Assembly: GCA_002310115.1 (NCBI GenBank)
Contig: DBYI01000016.1
Coordinates: 1 to 36,208, forward strand
Reading direction: 5' to 3'
Source: Ruminococcus flavefaciens
Lineage (GTDB): Bacteria > Bacillota > Clostridia > Oscillospirales > Ruminococcaceae
Length of the DNA: 36,208 nucleotides
Shown here: in pieces, positions 25,261 to 32,524 of the stretch
How the letters are laid out: each line of letters opens with the position of its first letter
Position numbering within the stretch: position 1 is the first letter of the stretch
The notes under the pieces: model-generated
The model's input: the letters and a program-made list of their open reading frames with translations, nothing else
Told to the model about the DNA's origin: nothing
The model's database searches: none
Made by a program: the position numbers and the translations under genes

Positions 25261-25695
25261 ATGAAGATAGTTTTGCAGCGAGTTACTTCAGCCAACGTAA
25301 AAGTGAACGGGGAAGTAGTGGGAAGTATTGGAACAGGATTCCTTCTTCTTTTTGGAGTTGGGAATGATGATACCGAGAAAGAATGCCGTAGACTTGCGGA
25401 TAAGATAGCAGGACTGAGGATTTTTTCGGACGAAAACGATAAGATAAATCTTGATCTGGATACTGTTGACGGTTCACTACTTGTAGTGCCTCAGTTCACG
25501 TTATATGCTGACTGCCGCAAAGGAAACCGTCCGAACTTTATACAGGCTGCAAAGCCTGAGAAAGCTAACGAGCTTTATGAGTATTTTGTAGATTATCTCC
25601 GTAGTAAGGGAAAGCGTGTAGAAACAGGTGTTTTCGGGGCAGATATGAAGGTAGAACTTCTTAATGACGGTCCTTTTACTTTAATACTTGAATAA
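25261..25695 (+). CDS. dtd: D-aminoacyl-tRNA deacylase
   Basis: This 144-aa homodimeric enzyme removes D-amino acids mischarged onto tRNA. Conserved parts are KIVLQRVTSANVKVNGEVVGSIGTG at the start, the VPQFTLYADCRKGNRPNF segment (the SQFTL motif, here PQFTL) and NDGPFTLILE (the cross-subunit Gly-Pro motif). The gap to GH42 is 6 bases. A terminator follows, closing the long operon. Confidence 0.95.
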   Translation: MKIVLQRVTSANVKVNGEVVGSIGTGFLLLFGVGNDDTEKECRRLADKIAGLRIFSDENDKINLDLDTVDGSLLVVPQFTLYADCRKGNRPNFIQAAKPEKANELYEYFVDYLRSKGKRVETGVFGADMKVELLNDGPFTLILE

Positions 25696-25700
25696 AACAT

Positions 25701-25731
25701 CAGGTCTGAGATTTTTTCTTAGACCTGTTTT
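25701..25731 (+). terminator. Terminator after dtd
   Basis: A 10-bp stem (25701-25710 with 25718-25727, one G-U) with a T-rich 7-base loop is followed by TTTTA. It ends the run of genes that starts at spoIIIAA. Confidence 0.8.
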
Positions 25732-25798
25732 ACTGTCACTTTAAAGATAATGCGAATAAATATTAAATAAAAGTTAATACTATCTTTGAGGTGATGAT

Positions 25799-27430
25799 AT
25801 GATAAGAAAGCGCGGAGAAAACGCTGTTATTATACTTACGGCGCTATTTTTTACATTATTCGTTATGCTTATTTTCAGGTATTATAGTATAGCGTGGCAT
25901 CAGAAAAATGTTGCTGCTGCGCAGCTTGAGCATACTTTTACAATAGATGTGGGAAGTACTCAGGGTACTATCTATGATTGCAATCTCAAGCCTATTGTAA
26001 ACTCTGAAAAAGAGTTGAGAGCTGTTGCAGTTCCCTCTCTTCTGGACTGTGATAAAACGGTAGAATATGCAATTGATAAGGAGAATTTTTATAAGGAATT
26101 TGAAAAGGGAATTCCTTTTGTGTTCAAATGCAGCGATAAAGCTCTTGAATCAAATGGTCTTACAGTTTTTGAAGTTCCTGTAAGATACTCGGAATCTCAG
26201 AAAGCGCAGCATATAATTGGATATCTTTCGCAGGAAAGAGGAGCTGACGGTATTGAATACGCATATGACTCAATACTCAGAAGCAATTTTCCGGTTAATA
26301 GTGTTTCTTACACTACTGATGGCTTCGGGCGTATTTTAACAGGTGTAAGTAAGGACGTACTACGAACAAATTCGTATAAAAGCGGAGTTGTTCTTACGAT
26401 TGACAATGAAATACAGGATATATGTGAAAACTGTGGAAATGTAATAGATACAGGTGCCATTGTTTGCGCTGATATCACAAATGGAAATATACTCTCAATC
26501 GCGAGCTTTCCAAACTATGATCCTGAAAAAATCGAATCAGCACTTAAGGATGAAAAAAGTCCGCTCATAAATCGAGCTCTCTATTCATATAGTGTAGGCT
26601 CTATTTTTAAGCTTGTTACAGCTTCGGCGGCACTTGAACAGGGGCTCGAAAACCATAAATATAATTGTAGCGGAAATATCGATGTTGAAGGAAGAAATTT
26701 CAATTGTCATGTGCTTGATGGACACGGATTTCAGAATATGGCAGAAGCAATGACAAATTCATGCAATACCTATTTTATAGACATTGCCAAAAGTATTGAT
26801 ATTAAAGAATACAGGCGTTTGGCAACATATCTTGGCTTTGGAAAGGAGTCTCATCTTTGTTCAGGAATAATAGCCTCAGGAGGAGTTTTACCAACTGAAA
26901 AGGAACTTTCAGTGCCAGCTGAGCTTGCGAATTTTTCATTCGGGCAGGGAAAACTCACTGCAACTCCACTGCAGATAACACAACTTACTTGCGCAATAGC
27001 AAACAATGGTAAAATGCCAATTTTAAGAATGATAAAAGGTCTAACTCCAGACGGTGAAAAGCCTGTAGTTGAAAAGAAACCTCAGATTTCAGAAGTTATG
27101 AGCGAAAAAACAGCAGAAAAGATAAGAAATATGATGGTTCTTGCGGTTACGGGAAATAAGAGCTCAAAGGCGAAAAGCTCAAAGATTTCAGTAGGGGCTA
27201 AGACATCCACGGCTCAGACAGGGCATTATAATGATGAAGGTGAAGAACTATGTCATGCATGGATAACAGGATTCTTTCCTGCTAAAGAGCCTAAGTATGC
27301 AGTAACTGTTCTTATTGAGAACGGTGGATACGGCAATGACGCGGCAGCGCCTGTTTTCAGAGAGATAGCTGAAAAAATAACGGATCTTGATCAAAGAAGG
27401 AATAAGATCGAAAAAGGTGAAAAAATCTAA
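25799..27430 (+). CDS. Class B penicillin-binding protein (transpeptidase), divergent
   Basis: The protein has 543 aa, with one N-terminal membrane anchor (residues 8-27), a dimerisation-like region and a transpeptidase domain (about 215-530). Active-site motifs are SIFK (Ser268, Lys271), SCN (321-323) and KTS (468-470, followed by TAQTG). It cross-links peptidoglycan outside the membrane, as FtsI/PBP2/SpoVD-type proteins do. Two features are unusual: the third motif is KTS rather than KTG, and the N-terminal RGTI signature of class B enzymes reads QGTI (residues 55-58). No PASTA domains are present. GAGGTG precedes the ATG. It stands alone between a terminator and the GTPase-NYN gene; a sporulation or elongation role cannot be separated. 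Confidence 0.88.
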   Translation: MIRKRGENAVIILTALFFTLFVMLIFRYYSIAWHQKNVAAAQLEHTFTIDVGSTQGTIYDCNLKPIVNSEKELRAVAVPSLLDCDKTVEYAIDKENFYKEFEKGIPFVFKCSDKALESNGLTVFEVPVRYSESQKAQHIIGYLSQERGADGIEYAYDSILRSNFPVNSVSYTTDGFGRILTGVSKDVLRTNSYKSGVVLTIDNEIQDICENCGNVIDTGAIVCADITNGNILSIASFPNYDPEKIESALKDEKSPLINRALYSYSVGSIFKLVTASAALEQGLENHKYNCSGNIDVEGRNFNCHVLDGHGFQNMAEAMTNSCNTYFIDIAKSIDIKEYRRLATYLGFGKESHLCSGIIASGGVLPTEKELSVPAELANFSFGQGKLTATPLQITQLTCAIANNGKMPILRMIKGLTPDGEKPVVEKKPQISEVMSEKTAEKIRNMMVLAVTGNKSSKAKSSKISVGAKTSTAQTGHYNDEGEELCHAWITGFFPAKEPKYAVTVLIENGGYGNDAAAPVFREIAEKITDLDQRRNKIEKGEKI

Positions 27431-27445
27431 GATTTATAACTTTTA

Positions 27446-27474
27446 TAGACAAAAATAAAAAATTGTGCTACAAT
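27446..27474 (+). promoter_or_regulatory. Extended -10 promoter of the GTPase-NYN fusion gene
   Basis: TAGACA (27446-27451) and TACAAT (27469-27474) have a 17-base spacer, and TGC immediately before the -10 box makes it an extended -10. The leader would be only about 24 bases, with no room for a drug-sensing attenuator such as that of tet(M). Confidence 0.65.
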
Positions 27475-27504
27475 ATATCTAACTTGCAAGCGAGGTGATA
27501 AAGT

Positions 27505-30075
27505 ATGAAAAACATAACTATTGGAATAACTGCACACGTTGATTCAGGAAAGACCACACTTGCTGAGGCTATCTTATATAAAACAGGAGTTATACGGAAG
27601 CTTGGAAGAGTTGATAATGGCAATTCAGCGCTTGATACCAATTCTATTGAGCGTGAAAGAGGTATAACTATTTTTTCGTCTCAGGCGGAATTTACATTTG
27701 ATGATGCACGTTTCACCTTACTTGATACGCCTGGGCATGTTGATTTTTCTTCTGAAACTGAGCGAACAATGTGTGTTCTTGATTATGCGATACTTGTTAT
27801 CAGTGGTACGGACGGAGTACAGAGTCATACTCACACCTTATGGAAACTCTTACAGAAATATGAAGTACCTGTTTTCATTTTCGTTAATAAAATGGACCTT
27901 ATTGGAGCTAATAAAAGCGCACTTATCGAAAAGCTTCAGAGTCAATTATCAAATAATTGCGTTGATTTTTCGAGAACTGACAATGATATTGTTGAAAGCT
28001 CGTCTTCATGCTCAGAGGCTCTTATGGAAAAATATCTTTCAGATGAAGCCATAAAATCAGAGGATATTTCAAACGCTATAAGAAATAGGGAAATATTTCC
28101 GTGCTTTTTCGGATCTGCACTTAAAACAGAGGGGATTGACGAGTTTATCTCTGTTTTGCATGAATATACTGTCGAACCCAAGCGAGGTGAGAATTTTGGA
28201 GCAAAGGTCTTTAAAATATCCTACGATGCTAAGGGAACCCGTCTTACATACTTAAAAATTATGGGTGGACAGCTCAATATGCGTGACGAGATTTCATATA
28301 ACGCTTCAGATGGAGAGAAGAAGAGTGAAAAAATAAGTTCTATCCGATTCTACACCGGCGATAAATTCAGAAATGCAGAGACTGCCTTTGCTGGAGAGGT
28401 ATGTGCTGTAACAGGCCTTACGAGTACATTTGCAGGACAGGGAATAGGAAGTATCAAAAATTCTGAAAGAGCCTATATAGAACCTGTAATGACTTATCGT
28501 GTTATTATTCCTGACGAAAAGAACGTGTATGATGTTCTTAAGGATATGCGTCGTCTTGAGGACGAGGATCCGCAGCTTCACATTGTATGGAATGAGCAGA
28601 ACAGGGAGGTACATATTCAGCTAATGGGTTCTATTCAGTTGGAAGTCCTTACTAGGGAGATATCAGAAAAGTTTGGTTATCATGTGGATTTCTGTGACGG
28701 AGCTGTAGCTTATAAGGAGACAATACGATTTCCAGTTGAGGGGGTGGGGCATTATGAGCCATTACGTCATTATGCAGAAGCTCATATACTACTCGAACCA
28801 CTTTCAACAGGGAGTGGACTTGTCTATGATACGTCTTGCTCTGAGGACAAGCTTGATAGAAACTGGCAGAGGCTTATTTTAACACATTTGAGTGAGAAAA
28901 CTCATATTGGCGTGCTTACAGGTTCGCCAATCACTGATATGAAGCTCACTCTTGTAGCTGGACGGGCGCATTTGAAGCATACAGAAGGTGGCGATTTCAG
29001 GCAGGCTACCTACCGTGCAGTAAGGCAAGGCTTAAGAAATACTGAGTCCGTGCTTCTTGAACCCTATTACGAATATGAACTAGAGATCCCGGTTGAAAAC
29101 GTTGGAAGGGCTCTTGCTGATCTGCAATATATGTCGGCGGAGTTTGATAGTCCTGAAACTGTTGGTGAAATGTCAGTGATCAAGGGAACGGCTCCTGTTT
29201 CGGAACTCAACAACTATCAGAAGGATGTGATCGCTTATACCCGCGGCAGAGGAAGGATTTCACTTAATATGTGTGGCTATAGGGAGTGCCATAATGCTGA
29301 AAAGGTAATAGCTGAGATTGGCTATGACTGCGACGGAGATATCGATAATAGTGCAGATTCAATATTTTGCTCCCATGGTGCAGGATACAATGTCAAATGG
29401 AACGAGGTATACGAGCATATGCATCTTCCTATTGCAACAGAGAATAATGAATGTGAGGATACTGATGAACAGAAGTCACTTAAAGCCTCAAAATACATTG
29501 ATAAAGTTGTAAGTGATGAAGAACTCATGGCTATTTTCGAGATGACATATGGTAAAATAAACCGTGAGCCAAATCGTGCGTTCAAAAAAACAAAAGCAGT
29601 AAATATCGAAGACAAGAATATACGGCTGCCGAAATATGAGGGGCCAGATTACCTTCTTGTTGACGGATACAATATTATTTTTTCGTGGGACGATCTAAAA
29701 AAGATAGCTGAAGAAAACCTCGATGCTGCAAGGGGAGAGCTCATTAACAGAATGTGTAATTATCAAGGATACGCAGGATGTGAGCTAATACTTGTTTTTG
29801 ACGCATATAAGGTCAAAGGAAAACATCGAGAAGTAGAAAAGTACTGCAATATCAACCTTGTCTACACAAAGGAGTCAGAAACTGCGGATACATATATTGA
29901 GAGAGTAACACATACTCTTTCTAAAAATCACAGGGTACGTGTCGCTACCTCTGATGGTGTGGAACAGATAATAATTTTAGGAAACGGAGCTATGAGAATA
30001 TCGGCTTCAGAATTCAGAAAGAGATGGCTGGCAGCCGAAAACGCAATAAAAGAGTATATTAGCTCTATGAAATAG
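27505..30075 (+). CDS. Tet(M)/EF-G-like translational GTPase fused to a C-terminal YacP/Rae1-type NYN ribonuclease domain
   Basis: The protein has 856 aa. The GTPase domain (1-225) shows all the G motifs: AHVDSGKT (10-17), RERGITI (50-56), DTPGH (74-78), NKMD (128-131) and SAL (204-206). Domains resembling II-V of Tet(M)/EF-G follow to about 635, including GRAHLKHTEGGDFRQATYRAVRQGL in domain IV. The loop that reads YSPVS in Tet(M) is absent there. A variable linker (about 640-712) leads to a NYN domain (715-850): LLVDGYN (Asp720), LVFDAYKVKG (Asp766), YTKESETADTYIE (Asp795) and ATSDG (Asp817). These are the acidic residues and order of YacP/Rae1, the ribosome-dependent A-site endonuclease of Bacillus. 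Such GTPases are usually labelled tetracycline-resistance proteins, but the fusion suggests ribosome-directed mRNA cleavage (inference). It has its own promoter and terminator. Confidence 0.9.
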   Translation: MKNITIGITAHVDSGKTTLAEAILYKTGVIRKLGRVDNGNSALDTNSIERERGITIFSSQAEFTFDDARFTLLDTPGHVDFSSETERTMCVLDYAILVISGTDGVQSHTHTLWKLLQKYEVPVFIFVNKMDLIGANKSALIEKLQSQLSNNCVDFSRTDNDIVESSSSCSEALMEKYLSDEAIKSEDISNAIRNREIFPCFFGSALKTEGIDEFISVLHEYTVEPKRGENFGAKVFKISYDAKGTRLTYLKIMGGQLNMRDEISYNASDGEKKSEKISSIRFYTGDKFRNAETAFAGEVCAVTGLTSTFAGQGIGSIKNSERAYIEPVMTYRVIIPDEKNVYDVLKDMRRLEDEDPQLHIVWNEQNREVHIQLMGSIQLEVLTREISEKFGYHVDFCDGAVAYKETIRFPVEGVGHYEPLRHYAEAHILLEPLSTGSGLVYDTSCSEDKLDRNWQRLILTHLSEKTHIGVLTGSPITDMKLTLVAGRAHLKHTEGGDFRQATYRAVRQGLRNTESVLLEPYYEYELEIPVENVGRALADLQYMSAEFDSPETVGEMSVIKGTAPVSELNNYQKDVIAYTRGRGRISLNMCGYRECHNAEKVIAEIGYDCDGDIDNSADSIFCSHGAGYNVKWNEVYEHMHLPIATENNECEDTDEQKSLKASKYIDKVVSDEELMAIFEMTYGKINREPNRAFKKTKAVNIEDKNIRLPKYEGPDYLLVDGYNIIFSWDDLKKIAEENLDAARGELINRMCNYQGYAGCELILVFDAYKVKGKHREVEKYCNINLVYTKESETADTYIERVTHTLSKNHRVRVATSDGVEQIIILGNGAMRISASEFRKRWLAAENAIKEYISSMK

Positions 30076-30079
30076 CAAT

Positions 30080-30107
30080 AAAAGACTTGCATAATGCAGG
30101 TCTTTTT
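30080..30107 (+). terminator. Terminator after the GTPase-NYN gene
   Basis: An 11-bp stem (30081-30091 with 30095-30105, one G-U) has a TAA loop and ends in a run of T. Confidence 0.85.
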
Positions 30108-30167
30108 GTTTGATTTTTGCAAGAATTTGTTTAATATAAAAAATAAATATAAAATTTAGAAAAATAC

Positions 30168-30196
30168 TGGAAATTTCAAATTCAATATGATATAAT
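30168..30196 (+). promoter_or_regulatory. Promoter of the oxaloacetate decarboxylase operon
   Basis: TGGAAA (30168-30173) and a perfect TATAAT (30191-30196) are 17 bases apart. Transcription would start near 30203, giving a leader of about 100 bases. Confidence 0.6.
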
Positions 30197-30214
30197 TGTC
30201 TTTGATTGGATTTT

Positions 30215-30281
30215 TTGCAGGAATGCAATAGTCCTTGTTCCCTTTTCGGGAAACAATGTATATTTTATCTGCTATGCAGAT
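30215..30281 (+). promoter_or_regulatory. Three hairpins in the leader of the oxaloacetate decarboxylase operon
   Basis: The hairpins are TTGCA/TGCAA (30215-30228), TTGTTCCC/GGGAAACAA with one bulge (30235-30256) and ATCTGC/GCAGAT (30267-30281). None has a T run, so they are not terminators. GAGGAGG (30291-30297) follows. They may set mRNA stability or translation; they match no riboswitch I recognise. Confidence 0.45.
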
Positions 30282-30304
30282 TTAGATTTTGAGGAGGCTT
30301 GTAC

Positions 30305-31702
30305 ATGAAAAAAGTGCAACTGACAGAAACCGTATTACGTGATGCCAATCAGTCGCTGATGGCTACACGTCTTCCATATGCGGACTATGAGGGTATCCTC
30401 TCCGATATGGACAAGGCAGGTTACTATTCTATCGAGTGTTGGGGCGGAGCTACATTCGATTCATGCCTGCGTTATCTTGGTGAAGATCCATGGGAGAGAC
30501 TTCGTAATCTCAGAAAGAATCTTCCAAATACCAGACTTCAGATGCTTCTCAGAGGACAGAACCTTTTGGGATATAAGCACTATCATGATGATGTTGTTGA
30601 GAAATTTGTTGAGCTCTCAATAAAGAACGGAATAGATGTTATTCGTATTTTCGATGCTCTCAATGATTTCAGAAATATTGAGACGGCTCTCAATGCTACA
30701 AAGAAGTATGCAAAAGAAAAGACTATAGCTTCAGGCTGTATTTCTTATACACAGAGCCCTGTACATACTGTAGATAAGTATATTGAGATGTGTAAGGAGC
30801 TCAAGACAATGGGCTTTGACACTATCTGCCTCAAGGATATGGCAGGAACTATGTCACCTTATGAGGCTGAACATCTCATCAAGGGAATCAAGGACGCAAT
30901 AGGTGACATGACTCTCGTTCTTCATACTCACTGCACTACGGGTATGGCTTACATGACTCTTACAAAGGCTATTGAATCGGGTATCGATGTTATCGACTGC
31001 GCTACATCATGTTTCTCAGGCGGTACTTCACAGCCTTCAACTGAGACAATGTTCTATGCTCTCAGCCAGTATGGTATCGAAAGCGGCCTTAATGAGGATA
31101 TCATCAATAAGGTTAATGACTTCTTCAAGCCTATTAAGCAGAAGTACATTGACAACGGACAGCTCAATCCTAAGAGCCTTGCTACCGATGCTCAGGCTCT
31201 TGTATATAAGGTTCCGGGCGGTATGCTCTCTAATATGATTGCAAATCTTACAGATATGCACGCGATGGATAAGTTTGACGACGCACTTGCAGAAATACCA
31301 AAGGTAAGAGCTGATATGGGATATCCTCCGCTTGTTACTCCTCTTTCGCAGATGGTCGGAAACCAGGCAGTAACGAATGTTCTTGTTGGTGAAAGATATA
31401 AAAACATCTCAAAGGAGATAAAGAATTATATAAAGGGTGAATACGGTAATCCTCCAGCTCCTATTGCTCAGGAACTTGTTGATAAGGTTCTTGGAGACAG
31501 CGTGGCTGTTGACTGTCGTATAGAAGATCAGAAGCGCACAGGTGAGGAGTTCACAGCAGCAAGAGAAGCTTTGGGTGAACTCTGCCGTAGCGAAGAGGAT
31601 GTAATGAGCTACATCTGCTATCCAGATCAGACAATAAAGTTCCTCAAGGATCGTAAAGCTAAGGAAGAAAATGAAGCTGTTTATACTATCGAGGCTATGT
31701 AA
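30305..31702 (+). CDS. oadA: Oxaloacetate decarboxylase / pyruvate carboxyltransferase subunit (alpha)
   Basis: The protein has 465 aa from the ATG at 30305, 7 bases after GAGGAGG; an in-frame TTG at 30299 is too close. It transfers the carboxyl group of oxaloacetate to biotin, giving pyruvate. A TIM barrel (about 1-290) carries LRDANQSLMATR (metal ligand Asp13), LKDMAG (the carbamylated Lys177) and HTHCTTGMA (His207, His209). The helical carboxyltransferase extension follows. It ends without the biotinyl domain found in Klebsiella OadA; the biotin carrier is the separate gene at 32110. A pyruvate carboxylase B-type role is the alternative, but the OadB and OadG partners argue for the decarboxylase pump. 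Confidence 0.92.
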   Translation: MKKVQLTETVLRDANQSLMATRLPYADYEGILSDMDKAGYYSIECWGGATFDSCLRYLGEDPWERLRNLRKNLPNTRLQMLLRGQNLLGYKHYHDDVVEKFVELSIKNGIDVIRIFDALNDFRNIETALNATKKYAKEKTIASGCISYTQSPVHTVDKYIEMCKELKTMGFDTICLKDMAGTMSPYEAEHLIKGIKDAIGDMTLVLHTHCTTGMAYMTLTKAIESGIDVIDCATSCFSGGTSQPSTETMFYALSQYGIESGLNEDIINKVNDFFKPIKQKYIDNGQLNPKSLATDAQALVYKVPGGMLSNMIANLTDMHAMDKFDDALAEIPKVRADMGYPPLVTPLSQMVGNQAVTNVLVGERYKNISKEIKNYIKGEYGNPPAPIAQELVDKVLGDSVAVDCRIEDQKRTGEEFTAAREALGELCRSEEDVMSYICYPDQTIKFLKDRKAKEENEAVYTIEAM

Positions 31703-31714
31703 GGAGGAAGAAAA

Positions 31715-32107
31715 ATGTTAAATAATGCAATTCTTTCTACTGCTGCCGAAGAGGTAAAGGAACTTTCAATCGGCGATGCTGCTATAACAGCAATATTTGG
31801 TTACTGTGTAGTTTTTGCAGGACTTATTTGCCTTATGATAGTTCTTTACTGCACAGGTGCTTACTTTAAGTCGAAAAATGCAAAGGAAGAGGCTGAAAAG
31901 AAAGCTGTAGCACAGAAGTCTGCCGAAAAGACTGCTTCTGTTGTTGAAACAAAGGCGGAACTTCCTCTTGCACCAGGTTCGGCAGGTCATGTAAAGCTCT
32001 TTGACGTTCCTGATAAGGAAGCTGCGATGATAATGGCTATAGTTGCCGATAAAATGCAGAAGCCGCTCAATGAGCTGCACTTTATTTCCATTAAGGAGGT
32101 CAAATAA
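31715..32107 (+). CDS. OadG-like small membrane subunit (gamma)
   Basis: The protein has 130 aa. One membrane helix (about residues 24-48, AIFGYCVVFAGLICLMIVLYCTGAYF) is followed by a Lys/Glu/Ala-rich cytoplasmic stretch and a C-terminal conserved tail (KEAAMIMAIVADKMQKPLNELHFISIKEV). OadG-type subunits tether the soluble carboxyltransferase to the membrane subunit. It is the second gene of the operon, with AAGGAGGAAG upstream. It is longer than the classic gamma subunit because of the extra C-terminal segment. Confidence 0.8.
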   Translation: MLNNAILSTAAEEVKELSIGDAAITAIFGYCVVFAGLICLMIVLYCTGAYFKSKNAKEEAEKKAVAQKSAEKTASVVETKAELPLAPGSAGHVKLFDVPDKEAAMIMAIVADKMQKPLNELHFISIKEVK

Positions 32108-32109
32108 TC

Positions 32110-32511
32110 ATGAAGTATAAAGTTACTCTTAACGGTAAGACATATGAAGTAGAGGTTGAGCAGGGAAAGGCTGTTCTTCTTGATGAATACGAGGCACTTG
32201 CACCTGCACCTGCCGCAGCAGCTGCTCCTGTTGCAGCAGCTGCACCTGTTGCTGCTGCTCCAGCGGCTGCACCGGCTGCTCCTGTAAACCTTGCAGCTGG
32301 CGAAACTGTTACAGCTCCTATGCCCGGCAATATCATCAGAGTTGACGTTGCACAGGGTGATACTGTAAAGGCTGGACAGATTCTCATTATTCTCGAGGCT
32401 ATGAAAATGGAAAATGAAATAGTAGCTCCTAAGGACGGAACAGTCGCTCAGGTAGTTACAAGCAAGGGTTCTGTTGTTGATACAGGTGCTCCACTTGTTG
32501 TAATAGCATAA
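32110..32511 (+). CDS. Biotin carboxyl carrier protein of the decarboxylase pump
   Basis: The protein has 133 aa. An N-terminal beta segment (MKYKVTLNGKTYEVEVEQG) precedes an Ala/Pro linker (about 30-57, repeats of APVAA), then a biotinyl domain (about 62-133). Biotin attaches at Lys99 in LEAMKMENEIVAP, with TAPMPGNII at the domain start. It shuttles carboxybiotin from the carboxyltransferase to the beta subunit, with the linker acting as a flexible arm. It starts two bases after the preceding stop. GcdC/MmdC-type carriers have the same layout. Confidence 0.93.
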   Translation: MKYKVTLNGKTYEVEVEQGKAVLLDEYEALAPAPAAAAAPVAAAAPVAAAPAAAPAAPVNLAAGETVTAPMPGNIIRVDVAQGDTVKAGQILIILEAMKMENEIVAPKDGTVAQVVTSKGSVVDTGAPLVVIA

Positions 32512-32524
32512 GGAGGTCGCATAA

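Noticed and set aside
32190..32282. Ala/Pro-coding near-repeats as a possible tandem DNA repeat element
   Set aside because: The repetition encodes the normal flexible linker of biotin carrier proteins.
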